This document shows positions 52,338 to 60,578 of a stretch of DNA of 64,000 nucleotides, in pieces (position 1 is the stretch's first letter; each line of letters starts with the position of its first letter). The notes beneath the pieces were generated by a model. It had not been told where the DNA came from. It worked only from the letters and a program-made list of their open reading frames with translations, and did not search any database. This DNA is from CAYPTB01 sp964413535 (lineage in GTDB: Bacteria > Planctomycetota > UBA1135 > GCA-002686595). Made by a program: the position numbers and the translations under genes. The stretch is taken from assembly GCA_964413535.1 (NCBI GenBank), contig CAYPTB010000029.1, positions 124,001-188,000 on the forward strand, given 5' to 3'.

Positions 52338-53687
52338 ATGCTCTCCGCGCCTTCCTCACATCCGTCACCGCGCGGCTCGCGCTCCGGAAGGACCGTGAAA
52401 CGCCGTCTGCTCGTCATCGGCGCCGGCATCGAGCAAGTGCGCGCCTATCAGCTCGCCCGCGAGATGGGCCTCGAGACGGTCGGCAGCGACCGCAACCCGC
52501 ACGCGCCCGCCCTCGCCCACGCCGACCACGTCCTCGTCGCCGACACCCACGACGTCGACGCGAGCGTGCGCGCGGCGCTCCAGTTCGCGTGCACGCGGCC
52601 GATCCACGGCGTGATGACGGTCGCGCACGACGTGCCGCTCACCGTCGCGGCCGTGGCGGAGGCCCTGGGGCTCCCGCACATCCCGCTCGAGTCCGCGCGG
52701 ATCGCCGAGGACAAGCTCGCCATGAAGGAGCGCTTCGCCGCGGACGGCGTCGCGGTGCCGGCCTTCCGGCGCGTCGCGTCGGGCGCGGACGTGCGCGCGT
52801 GCATCGCCGAGTGGGGCTTCCCGGTCGTGACGAAGCCCGTCGACAGTTGCGGCGCGCGCGGCGTCCTGCGCATCACCGAGCGCGTCGACGCCGACGCGGC
52901 CTTCGCGACCTCGCTCGCCGCGTCCAAGCGCGGCGTCGTGATCGCCGAGCAGTACCTCGACGGCCTGCAGCTCTCGACCGAGTCGATGGTCTGGCGCGGC
53001 GAGTGCCACACGGTGTCGTGGTCGGAGCGCAACTACCGCCGCCTCGAGGAGCTCGCGCCCTACGTGATCGAAGACGGCGGCGCGACGCCCGCGACGCTCG
53101 ACGCGCCGCAGATCGAGGCCGTCTGCGACCTCGTGGCCCGCGCCGCGCGCTCGCTCGGCGTCACGGACGGTCCGGTGAAGGGCGACCTCGTCCTCACGCC
53201 CGATGGACCGGTCGTGATCGAGCTCGCCGCGCGCCTCTCCGGCGGCTACCTGTGCACCGACCAGATCCCCTACACCCGCGGCGTGGACCTCGTGCGCCAG
53301 ACGATCCGCCTGGCGCTGGGAGAGGAGCTCGACGTGCGCGAGCTCGTCCCGGTGCAGCGCGGCTACCTCGGCATCCGCTTCTTCTTCCCCGAGCCCGGCG
53401 TCGTCGAGGCGATCGATGGCTTCGACGAGCTCGCCCGCGAGTCGTGGGTCCGGAAGCGCGTGCTCTACGTCGCGCCCGGCGACGTGGTCGAGCCGCCGAC
53501 GTGCCACCCGCGTCGCGCCGGCTTCGTCTTCACGACCGGCAACACGCAGGCGGAGGCGGAGGCGCGCGCCGTCGAGGCCGTGTCGCGCGTGCGGATCCGG
53601 ACGCGCAGCGCCGTGGACGTCCGCGCGGACGAGACGCCGCCCGCGTTGCCGCGCGAGCGCGACGCGAGCTCCGCTCGTCCCGCGTAG
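52338..53687 (+). CDS. ATP-grasp enzyme (carboxylate-amine ligase type)
   Basis: This protein (449 aa from ATG 52338) begins with a Rossmann-like pre-ATP-grasp domain (KRRLLVIGAGIEQVRAYQLA) and continues with an ATP-grasp fold: SARIAEDKLAMKERF, VVTKPVDSCGARGV, VIAEQYLDGLQLSTE and the metal-binding end GDLVLTPDGPVVIELAARLSG. Such enzymes form amide or ester bonds via an acyl phosphate. GAGGA (52324-52328) supports ATG 52338, although GTG 52395 lies closer to the conserved fold. A TAGACT hexamer (52300-52305) is a possible -10. It follows the radical SAM gene and converges on the HTTM-like gene. Confidence 0.85.
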   Translation: MLSAPSSHPSPRGSRSGRTVKRRLLVIGAGIEQVRAYQLAREMGLETVGSDRNPHAPALAHADHVLVADTHDVDASVRAALQFACTRPIHGVMTVAHDVPLTVAAVAEALGLPHIPLESARIAEDKLAMKERFAADGVAVPAFRRVASGADVRACIAEWGFPVVTKPVDSCGARGVLRITERVDADAAFATSLAASKRGVVIAEQYLDGLQLSTESMVWRGECHTVSWSERNYRRLEELAPYVIEDGGATPATLDAPQIEAVCDLVARAARSLGVTDGPVKGDLVLTPDGPVVIELAARLSGGYLCTDQIPYTRGVDLVRQTIRLALGEELDVRELVPVQRGYLGIRFFFPEPGVVEAIDGFDELARESWVRKRVLYVAPGDVVEPPTCHPRRAGFVFTTGNTQAEAEARAVEAVSRVRIRTRSAVDVRADETPPALPRERDASSARPA

Positions 53688-53736
53688 CGCGCGCTCATTC
53701 CCACTCGACCAAGCCGATCTCGAGCGGGCCGAGCTC

Positions 53737-55170
53737 TCAGTGCCCGCAGCCGGTGCTCTGGATGTCGCGGAAGACGAGGAACTTGCGCTCGAACCAATTC
53801 GGCGGCCGGGCGAACTCGGGCGCGGCTGCCGCCGACGGAACCTCGTGGACGCGACCCTCGCGCAGGTAGGCGAGCGCGAAGTCGTGGCCGGTCGCGCCGC
53901 GCACGTCGTGGACGCGCAGGCGGAGGAGGACGAAGGGCACCGTGCGTCCGCTCCAGCGCGCGAGGTCGGGATGGCTGGAGCTTCGAATCTGGACGAGGTC
54001 GCGCTGGTAGTCGAACAGGTCGAGGGGCGTCCTCACCAGGAAATGGTTCGACCGGCCGCCCTCCGTGCGCAGGTTCGAGTACATGGCGAACGAAGACTCG
54101 GTCTTGAAGCCCACGTAGGGCGAGACGCCGTTCAGGAAGAACAGGATCGGGAAGACGAGCAGGACGCGGCGCGACGGGACGAGGAGCTCTCTGGCGCCGA
54201 CCGTGCTCCGCGCGAAGACCGAAGCAGCGATGCACGCGGCGACCGGCACGTAGAGCCACCACAGCCGCTGGCAGAACTGGTTGCCCAACCGATCGATGCC
54301 CGCGAGGTTCTCGAGGAGCGCGCGCTCGGGGTGCCAACTGTAGGCCGCGCGCAGGAGGGCTACGGCCGCGATCAGGAGGACGATGGCGAGCGTGTGGAGG
54401 CGCGCGCTCCTGAGCGTGTGCAGCGCCGCGACGCGCTCCGCGAGCGCCTCCGGCGCGAACAGGAACAGGACCGCGATCGACCCCGCGGAGAAGGCGTAGA
54501 AGTAGCCGAACCCGAGCACGAGGTGGAAGAGGGTGCCGAGGGCCACGCCGGCGCTGCGCGTCCGACGCAGCGCGAGCAGCACGACCAGCCCGCCCTCGAT
54601 CGCGAGCGTCGCGACCATCAGCAGGGTCGCGATGCTCTTCCCCTCCGGTAGCGGCAGGAAGGAGAGCCCGAAGCGCACCTTCTCGTACAGGTCGACGGCG
54701 CAGGAGATCTCCGGATCGAAGAAGTCCGCGTTGAGCTTGTGCCAGAAGGACCAGAAGTAGAGCACGAGCAACTCGAGGCGTAGCGCGGGCTCGACGGTCG
54801 CGAGCAGGTGCCCACCGTCCGTGCGCTCCGCTCCGCGTCGAGCCAGGAGCAGCCCCAGCCCGCACAGCGTCGTCGTGCACAGGAAGAGGTGCGTCAGGCC
54901 GAGGTTGCTCACCTTCGGGAACGCCGCCGCGAAGTACGCGGCCTGTGCGACCAGGAGCACGGTGAACGGAGCGAGCGCCGCCGGGCGCAGGAGCACCGCG
55001 ATCCCGGCCCCGATCGCGAGCGTCCCGGCGTTCGCGCCGAACTCCGTCCCGAGCTGCGCGTGGTCGAGGATCGTCGCCCCGGCGAAGAGCGACGCGAAGA
55101 CGGCGAAGCGCGCCGCCTGCGCCGAGACCGACACGGCGGACGTCCGCCGGGTCGTCCCTGGATCGTCCAT
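53737..55170 (-). CDS. HTTM-like multi-pass membrane protein
   Basis: The 477-aa protein has around eight membrane segments over residues 20-350, then a hydrophilic C-terminal tail. Landmarks such as LYFWSFWHKLNADFFD and PYVGFKTESSFAMYSNLRTE place it near the HTTM (vitamin-K-dependent carboxylase-like) group of bacterial membrane proteins common in Planctomycetota and Myxococcota. Enzymatic activity is not established for this subgroup and the carboxylase residues are not clearly kept. It ends convergent with the ATP-grasp gene, with which it may or may not work. Confidence 0.75.
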   Translation of the reverse strand: MDDPGTTRRTSAVSVSAQAARFAVFASLFAGATILDHAQLGTEFGANAGTLAIGAGIAVLLRPAALAPFTVLLVAQAAYFAAAFPKVSNLGLTHLFLCTTTLCGLGLLLARRGAERTDGGHLLATVEPALRLELLVLYFWSFWHKLNADFFDPEISCAVDLYEKVRFGLSFLPLPEGKSIATLLMVATLAIEGGLVVLLALRRTRSAGVALGTLFHLVLGFGYFYAFSAGSIAVLFLFAPEALAERVAALHTLRSARLHTLAIVLLIAAVALLRAAYSWHPERALLENLAGIDRLGNQFCQRLWWLYVPVAACIAASVFARSTVGARELLVPSRRVLLVFPILFFLNGVSPYVGFKTESSFAMYSNLRTEGGRSNHFLVRTPLDLFDYQRDLVQIRSSSHPDLARWSGRTVPFVLLRLRVHDVRGATGHDFALAYLREGRVHEVPSAAAAPEFARPPNWFERKFLVFRDIQSTGCGH

Positions 55171-55410
55171 CGATTCGCGCGGCCTCGGAGGAGCGCGCGG
55201 CGGGCCCGACCCGGGTCGTCCGGGTGAGTCTGCGGCACGCGCCGCAAACGCCCTAGCTTCCCGCGTCGCTCCCGCCGTCGGTGCCCCCAGCGCACCTCCG
55301 GCCGTCGACTTGCCCCTTCTATCTATCTGTCCGTCGGTCCTCGCAGCGCCGCGTTCTCGACCGCCTCGGCGCGGCCAAGCCCACGCCGCCTCGACCCCCC
55401 GCCGAAAGAA

Positions 55411-55881
55411 TCAGCGATTCGCGCCCTGGAACGTGTGGATGTCGCCCGGCTTGCGCAGCATCTTGTCCACCTCGCCCAGGTGCAGCTCCTCGTGTTCGAT
55501 CATCGCACGCGCGTACTCCTCGAGCAGGATCGAGCGCCCACCGACCTCTTCCAAGAGGCGCCGGTAGACCGCCAGCGTCTGCTTCTCGTGCTCCATCGAT
55601 TCGCGCAGGATCGCGCCGATGTCGTGCTCGTGCGTCTCGAGCAGCGGCCCGATCGCGAGCGAGGGATGCTCGCCGAGGTGCGTGACGAGCTCGCCGGCCT
55701 TCTGCGCGTGCACGAGGCCCTCCGCAGCCTGGTCCCGCAGCCACGACACGATCGGGATGCGCGTGTACCCGAAGACCATGAGCGAGTAGTGCGTGTAGCG
55801 CACGACGCCCGCGAGCTCCATCTCGAGGATCTCGTTGAGGGTGTCGACGAAGGGGGTCTGCGACTTCGATTGCTTGGGCAT
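55411..55881 (-). CDS. Ferritin-like (bacterioferritin-related) protein
   Basis: The 156-aa protein is a four-helix bundle: EMELAGVVRYTHYS in helix 1 (E22), EGLVHAQKAGELVTH in helix 2, HEHDIGAIL...EHEKQTLAVYRRLLEEV in helix 3 and MIEHEELHLGEVDKML in helix 4 (ExxH). It should assemble a di-iron ferroxidase centre and store iron or detoxify oxidants. The helix 2 Glu-His spacing is ExxxH rather than bacterioferritin's ExxH, marking a distinct subfamily. CGGAGA seven bases ahead supports ATG 55881. It is divergent from the DAC-fold gene. Confidence 0.85.
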   Translation of the reverse strand: MPKQSKSQTPFVDTLNEILEMELAGVVRYTHYSLMVFGYTRIPIVSWLRDQAAEGLVHAQKAGELVTHLGEHPSLAIGPLLETHEHDIGAILRESMEHEKQTLAVYRRLLEEVGGRSILLEEYARAMIEHEELHLGEVDKMLRKPGDIHTFQGANR

Positions 55882-56033
55882 GACGTGTCTCCGTTCGCGA
55901 GTGTGCCCCAGGACGAGCGGAGGATAGCGAACTCGCGCACGCTCCGCGCGCACCGAGCGAGCAAGGCGTCGCCGTACGGCCGACCGTCCGGCGTCGACGG
56001 GAATGGGCGGCGCGGGAGGATGCCACCCCGGAG

Positions 56034-57296
56034 ATGAGCACGCCCGCGAACGGTCCCGTGCACTTCGACCCGGACGAGCTCGTCCGGCGGCTCCCGGGCA
56101 GCCACGCGCTCGCGCTGCAGCGCCTCCCGAAGCTGCGCCAAGTCCTGGACGCCGCGTATTTCCTGAGCCTCGAGGCCGAGGAGCGCACCCCGATCACGTC
56201 GCTCGTCGCCGTCACCGACACGCGCCAGACGGTCGCAGCCGAGTACCGCTTCGAGGAGCCGCGCCCGCTCGAGATCCAGGAGCTGCGCAAGCTCGCGCTG
56301 GCCTGCAGCTCCGAGCGCGCGTGCCTGCACGTCGAGCAGGGCCCGAACCTGGCGCCGGTCGTCGTCGGCATCGCCGGCCATCCGCGCATGCTCGCCGACG
56401 CGCGCTACCACCTGCCGCTCGCGTTCGTCGAGGTGAAGGGACCCGGCCACGTGTCGCTCGCGATCGGCGCCGACGAGGTCGGTTTCGACCGCACCCGCTA
56501 CTACTCGCCGAGCGCGCCCGACGATCTGGCCGGGGCGCTCCCGCCCGCGTCGGTCGACGCCATCACGAGCTACTTGACCGAAGTGCGCGGAACCTGGATC
56601 CGACTCGGCCACAGCTTCGTCAACACCGACCTCGAGCTCTGGGAGCGCCACCGCGCGGCGCTCTCGGACGAGATCGCGCGCCAGGCGCGGCCCGTGCTGC
56701 TCGAGAACCTGCTCGGCCTGTGCCGGGTCGTGCGCCGCTCCGAGCGCGGCGGAACGCTGATCTTCCTCGGCGGTCCCGACGCGGACTGCGAAGGGGTGAT
56801 CGTGAAGTCCTACTCCGTGACGCGCCAGGTGCACGAAGCCAACGACCCGGTCCCGTGGAACCGCGGCATGCTCAACGTGATCGCCGGCCGCGCGCACCGC
56901 GCTCTCGCGAGCGAGGGCCGCACCGTGCTCGCCGGCATCGGACGCACCGTCGAGCGCATCCAGGAGTGGGGCGACGGTTACGGCCGCCAGTTCGTCGACA
57001 AGGCGTTGCTCCTGTGGGAGAGCGACGTCCAGGCCTGCGCCGACCTTTGTCGCATCGACGGCGCCGTCGTCTTCGACCGCCGCCACGAGCCGCGCCACTT
57101 CGGCGCCAAGCTCCACATGCGCAACGCCGCCGCCGTGAAGCAGTGGATCGAGTCGAAGGGCACGCGCCACCTGTCGACCGCCTGCACCGTCGCGACGCTC
57201 CCCGACGCGCTCGGCATCACGGTCTCGCAGGACGGCTCGATCACCCTCTTCTGCCACGGCCCCGATGGCGTGCGCCCCCAAGAGCTGCTGCTGTGA
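56034..57296 (+). CDS. DAC-fold (diadenylate cyclase-like) sensor-type protein
   Basis: The 420-aa protein ends in a domain with the two landmark loops of diadenylate cyclases: DGAVVFD (D342) and KGTRHLSTACTVATLPDALG (R378-H379-L380), followed by GITVSQDGSITLF. In c-di-AMP synthases these are DGA and RHR; here the second Arg is Leu. The N-terminal 230 residues are not recognised. The pattern fits the DACNV-type sensor domains described in conflict and signalling systems, where a DAC fold binds but may not make the nucleotide. An enzyme with altered chemistry remains possible. No membrane segment is visible. It starts 152 bases from the divergent ferritin-like gene. Confidence 0.65.
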   Translation: MSTPANGPVHFDPDELVRRLPGSHALALQRLPKLRQVLDAAYFLSLEAEERTPITSLVAVTDTRQTVAAEYRFEEPRPLEIQELRKLALACSSERACLHVEQGPNLAPVVVGIAGHPRMLADARYHLPLAFVEVKGPGHVSLAIGADEVGFDRTRYYSPSAPDDLAGALPPASVDAITSYLTEVRGTWIRLGHSFVNTDLELWERHRAALSDEIARQARPVLLENLLGLCRVVRRSERGGTLIFLGGPDADCEGVIVKSYSVTRQVHEANDPVPWNRGMLNVIAGRAHRALASEGRTVLAGIGRTVERIQEWGDGYGRQFVDKALLLWESDVQACADLCRIDGAVVFDRRHEPRHFGAKLHMRNAAAVKQWIESKGTRHLSTACTVATLPDALGITVSQDGSITLFCHGPDGVRPQELLL

Positions 57297-57475
57297 GGCC
57301 GGGCGCCCCGACTCGAGCCCGTTCGAAGTCCCACGACCTGGGGCATCCGATCGAACCACCGGACCTCCTCGAACGAGAGCACGGATAGCGAGATGGTGCG
57401 CGACCCCGCGACCCGTCGAGTCGACGGCCGCCGCATCCGGTCACCTCGATCAGCGCATCGCTGGGAGTTGCCCCA

Positions 57476-58216
57476 TCAACGCCGGCGAGGGTCCAACTTC
57501 CGTCGTGGCCTTCTCGTCCTCGGCGTCGTTGCGCGCGGGCGTTCGCCGGACTCCACGAGTCCCCACCTGCGCCAACCGACCCTCAGAAGCCACGTCCGCG
57601 CGCGCGCGAGGTGAGCACCGACCTCGCTCTCTGCCCGAACGTCTCTCCAGCCGTCGAACCACCTCCCCGACGCGCACGGATCGAGCCCTTCGAGCACGAT
57701 CCCGTGCTTCACGTGATTCCTGAGCACGTAGACGAGCGCGTTCCTCACCTCGGTCGGCGAACGCAGGATCCGCGCGTGATAGCGGTCGGAAAACACCTTG
57801 CCCTTGCGGTTCCAGACCCTGTTCGAGGCCCTCGCGATGCGCACCGCGAGGCCTTGGAGTCCACGCGCGAGCGCGCCGCGATCCGCGGCTTCGACGATCA
57901 GGTGCAGGTGTGTCCGCTGGATGCGGTAGTGCACGAGTCGGAATCCCGTGCGCTCGCAGCCCGCGCCGAAGGCGAGTTCCACCGCCCGTCTGGCGTGCGG
58001 TGCGCGCAGGCTTGGCAATCCCTCACGCACCCGCAGCGTCACGTGCACCGGAAATCGAGCCGCAAGGGCTTCGCGTCGTCGGCGCGACACGAGAGCGCGC
58101 TCTCCCTTCGGCTTCCTCCCCGCTCCCACCCGCGCTCCCCCCCAACTCCTGAAGCCGAAGACTTCCTGCCCTGACGTTCGCCGGCCCATGCGAGCCGATC
58201 TCTTCGTTCCCGCCAC
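57476..58216 (-). CDS. REP-associated tyrosine transposase (RAYT, Y1/IS200-like)
   Basis: The 246-aa protein has the RAYT N-terminus GGARVGAGRKPKGER (26-40), the metal-binding HxH pair of RTHLHLIVEA (H103, H105) and the catalytic Tyr region NALVYVLRNHVKHG (Y163). RAYTs are single-copy, domesticated relatives of IS200 transposases that act on nearby repeated extragenic sequences instead of moving themselves. AGGAGG eight bases ahead (58225-58230) fixes GTG 58216 over the internal ATG 58189. Three direct repeats lie within 350 bases upstream. A degenerate Arg/Pro-rich tail ends the protein. Confidence 0.9.
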   Translation of the reverse strand: MAGTKRSARMGRRTSGQEVFGFRSWGGARVGAGRKPKGERALVSRRRREALAARFPVHVTLRVREGLPSLRAPHARRAVELAFGAGCERTGFRLVHYRIQRTHLHLIVEAADRGALARGLQGLAVRIARASNRVWNRKGKVFSDRYHARILRSPTEVRNALVYVLRNHVKHGIVLEGLDPCASGRWFDGWRDVRAESEVGAHLARARTWLLRVGWRRWGLVESGERPRATTPRTRRPRRKLDPRRR

Positions 58217-58232
58217 TTCCCCGTCCTCCTCG

Positions 58233-58270
58233 CGCGACTCGAATGCGTACTGAATCGAGGAAGGAGACGG
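58233..58270 (+). repeat. RAYT-linked repeat A (diverged)
   Basis: The stretch contains GAATGCGTACTGAATCGAGG, matching repeats B and C in its right half (ACTGAATCGAGGA versus ACTGATTCGAGGA). It directly precedes the RAYT Shine-Dalgarno. It is the most diverged copy. Confidence 0.6.
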
Positions 58271-58308
58271 CGCTGGGCGAGCGCGGTTTCCCGATCACGC
58301 GCTTCTGC

Positions 58309-58350
58309 GCAGCAACTTGAAATCGCACTGATTCGACGAGGGGAACTGCG
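58309..58350 (+). repeat. RAYT-linked repeat B
   Basis: Contains CAACTTGAAATCGCACTGAT followed by TCGACGAG, nearly identical to repeat C over about 27 bases. It begins 78 bases downstream of the equivalent point in repeat A. Confidence 0.7.
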
Positions 58351-58521
58351 CCCGTGTCGTGCGGCTTTGCGAGCCTCTCTGTTCTCTTGCATTCCGAATC
58401 GATCGGCGAATCGATTGGGAGCAAGGCTCCGCGTACCCCTCGGACCGCCCTCCTCTCCCTCGTGCTGCACGACGCGGATGAGCCTCCGGCCAAAGCGACC
58501 GCCCGCTCACGAGTCGTCGCC

Positions 58522-58562
58522 CGCCCAACTTGAAAGAGCACTGATTCGAGGAGCGATGCGGA
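58522..58562 (+). repeat. RAYT-linked repeat C
   Basis: Contains CAACTTGAAAGAGCACTGAT followed by TCGAGGAG, the closest partner of repeat B, 213 bases further on. The repeats are direct, not inverted, unlike typical hairpin REPs. Confidence 0.7.
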
Positions 58563-58781
58563 ACGTGCTGATCCCGCAAGGCTCTCCTCCGGGTTCCTGA
58601 CTCGGCCCATTCCAAGGCCCGACACGTCTCCCGAGCCGGTCTCGTAGGTCTCGACACGGGCTCCAGCTCGATCTTCGTCCCGACGTTGCCGCTCGAACGA
58701 GTACGAGGACACGGAGCGAGCGTCGAGGACGGCTGCGCTCCGTCGCAGCATGGGAGCGGCGCGTTCGTGCCTTCGACCTGG

Positions 58782-59183
58782 CTACTCGCGCTGCCGATGC
58801 CTTGGCCGGGGCGCGCGATCGCGCGCGAGGAGGAAGCGGTCGCGCGGCGCCTCGCCCTCGAAGTAACCCAGGCGTCCTGGCACGCACGATACGAGCGTCC
58901 CCATCCCGCTTCCCATGACGTGCACGAGCGCTTCGAGCAGCGGGAAGTCGCGTCCATCGAGCCCGCGGTCGCTCGAGATCAGGTGGCAGACGGATGGAGC
59001 TCCCCGTTCCGCGCTCTGCTCGGACGACGGGATCTCGACCTGGAAGCGCGGGTCGAGATCGCAGAAGTGGTCGAGGCTCGCGAGCACCTTGGCTCGGCGC
59101 TTGGGATTCTGGAGCAACTCCACCAGGCGCGCGCGCTTCGCGGGGAGGACGAACGCGCGAACGAACTCGCTCTCGGGATCCAC
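58782..59183 (-). CDS. Small conserved hypothetical protein
   Basis: The 133-aa soluble protein has a mixed alpha/beta pattern. Blocks such as FVLPAKRARLVELLQNPKRR, CHLISSDRGLDGRDFPLLEA and GSGMGTLVSCVPGRLGYFEG look conserved, notably the final one, which recurs in proteins of this size in unrelated bacteria. I do not know a function. GTG 59183 is the only start before the conserved part; an open frame upstream is Arg-rich and unlikely. It is divergent from the methyltransferase gene. Confidence 0.6.
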   Translation of the reverse strand: MDPESEFVRAFVLPAKRARLVELLQNPKRRAKVLASLDHFCDLDPRFQVEIPSSEQSAERGAPSVCHLISSDRGLDGRDFPLLEALVHVMGSGMGTLVSCVPGRLGYFEGEAPRDRFLLARDRAPRPRHRQRE

Positions 59184-59335
59184 AGGCTCGAGTGTAGGGC
59201 GCCGGCGGGGGACGGTTGCAGCGGGTGGTCGAGCACGGCTCCCGCGCCCGAGGCGGTGGGTGCGCCGCGCTCCCGCGCGCTCACGGAAACGGCTGGGACG
59301 GTCGATAGCGGACTCCACCCGTCCCGGGATCGTCC

Positions 59336-60577
59336 ATGCGCACCGTCTCCACCTCCCCCATCGTCTGGTGTCGCCTCGCCGCGCGGCCCGCCGCCGCGCT
59401 CGCCAACCTGACCGAGCTGCGACCTTGCCCGCTGTGCGGATCCCCGCGCGACGAGAGCGTGTTCGAGCTCGAGGGCTTCCAGTTCTACTCCGACCTCGAC
59501 GGCGGCTCGGGCCGCCGCGTCGACCTGCGGCAGGCGCGTTGCCAGGAGTGCGGCGCGCTGTTCATGAATCCCGCCTACACCGAGCGCGGCTTCGCCGTCC
59601 TGTTCGAGGAAGCGGGCGCGAGCCACGTGACGGGCGAGCTCGAGATCGCCGACCGCGCGCGCTGGGTGATGGAGGTCGCGCGGCCCACCGCCGGCTCCAC
59701 CGTCGTCGACCTCGGCTGTCACGACGGCCGCGTGCTCGCTCGCCTCGATCCGGCGCTGCGCAGGTTCGGCGTGGAGCGCGACGCGCACGTCGTGCGCGCC
59801 TGCGCCGGGCTCCATCCCGGCGTCGAGCTGCGCCAGGGCACGATCGAGGAGCTTTCGAGCGCGCTCGGCGGCGTCGAGCCCGACCTCGTCTGCCTGTTCC
59901 ACGTGCTCGAGCACCTGCGCGACCCCCTGGCCGCGCTGCGCGCGCTGCGCCGCACGATCCCCTTGCGCAGTCGCCTCGCCGTCGAGGTGCCCGTGCTCGA
60001 CCTCGCGCGCGGCCGCGACATCGTCGGCTTCCTCACCGTTCAGCACCTCACCCACTTCTCGAAGGCGTCGCTCGCGCGCGCCCTGGCCGCCACCGGCTGG
60101 GAAGCGACCGAAGCGTCGGGAGACGAGTCGGGCTGGCGCGTGCTCGCGCGCCCCGCGCCGGAGGCGCACGTCGCCGTCGGGCCGGAATCGAACGACGAGT
60201 CGCGCGCGGCCGCGCAGCGCTACCTCGCGGAACACGCCACCGTCGTCGCCGCCGTGCGCGAGCGCCTGGCGCGCCTGCCGCGCGGCGCGGACGTCGCGAT
60301 CTTCGGCGCCGGGAACCACGTCGAGTACCTCGAGCGCCTCACGCCGCTGTTCCGCGATCGGGAGCGCCGCTTCGCGCTGTTCGACTCCGATCCGCTGAAG
60401 CAGGGCCGCGCGTGGCGCGGCATCGCCATCCACACGCCCGCCCTCCTGCGCGAGGTCGACTGGGCGAAGAGCGTGCTCGTGCTCTCGAGCTTCGGCTCGC
60501 GCGTCTCCATGGCCGAGGCCGCGCGCTCCTTCGGCGTACCGGCCGAACGCATCGTCTCCTGCTACGAGGACGCCTGA
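59336..60577 (+). CDS. SAM-dependent methyltransferase, sugar C-methyltransferase-like
   Basis: The 413-aa protein has a Cys4 zinc module (CPLCG and CQECG), a class I SAM methyltransferase core (VVDLGCHDGRVLARL, then LFHVLEHLRDPLAAL) and a C-terminal Rossmann-like domain (DVAIFGAGNHVEYLERL). This three-part layout is that of NDP-sugar C-methyltransferases. The C-terminal module resembles the N-terminal module of the following protein (FAIFGASACGRGVHDWLV). ATG 59336 is preceded by no clear Shine-Dalgarno. It and the next gene are one base apart, so they form one operon. Confidence 0.85.
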   Translation: MRTVSTSPIVWCRLAARPAAALANLTELRPCPLCGSPRDESVFELEGFQFYSDLDGGSGRRVDLRQARCQECGALFMNPAYTERGFAVLFEEAGASHVTGELEIADRARWVMEVARPTAGSTVVDLGCHDGRVLARLDPALRRFGVERDAHVVRACAGLHPGVELRQGTIEELSSALGGVEPDLVCLFHVLEHLRDPLAALRALRRTIPLRSRLAVEVPVLDLARGRDIVGFLTVQHLTHFSKASLARALAATGWEATEASGDESGWRVLARPAPEAHVAVGPESNDESRAAAQRYLAEHATVVAAVRERLARLPRGADVAIFGAGNHVEYLERLTPLFRDRERRFALFDSDPLKQGRAWRGIAIHTPALLREVDWAKSVLVLSSFGSRVSMAEAARSFGVPAERIVSCYEDA

Positions 60578-60578
60578 C

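Larger units (their letters stand above)
58217..58781. other. Non-coding region with RAYT-associated repeats
   Basis: These 565 bases lie between the RAYT start and the small conserved gene and hold the three repeats listed separately. A doubled AATCGAT palindrome (around 58396-58415) lies between repeats B and C. I see no convincing gene; open frames here are repeat-driven. Confidence 0.6.

Noticed and set aside
58023..58751. A 242-codon minus-strand frame spanning the RAYT repeats
   Set aside because: It is created by the repeats themselves and overlaps the RAYT start.
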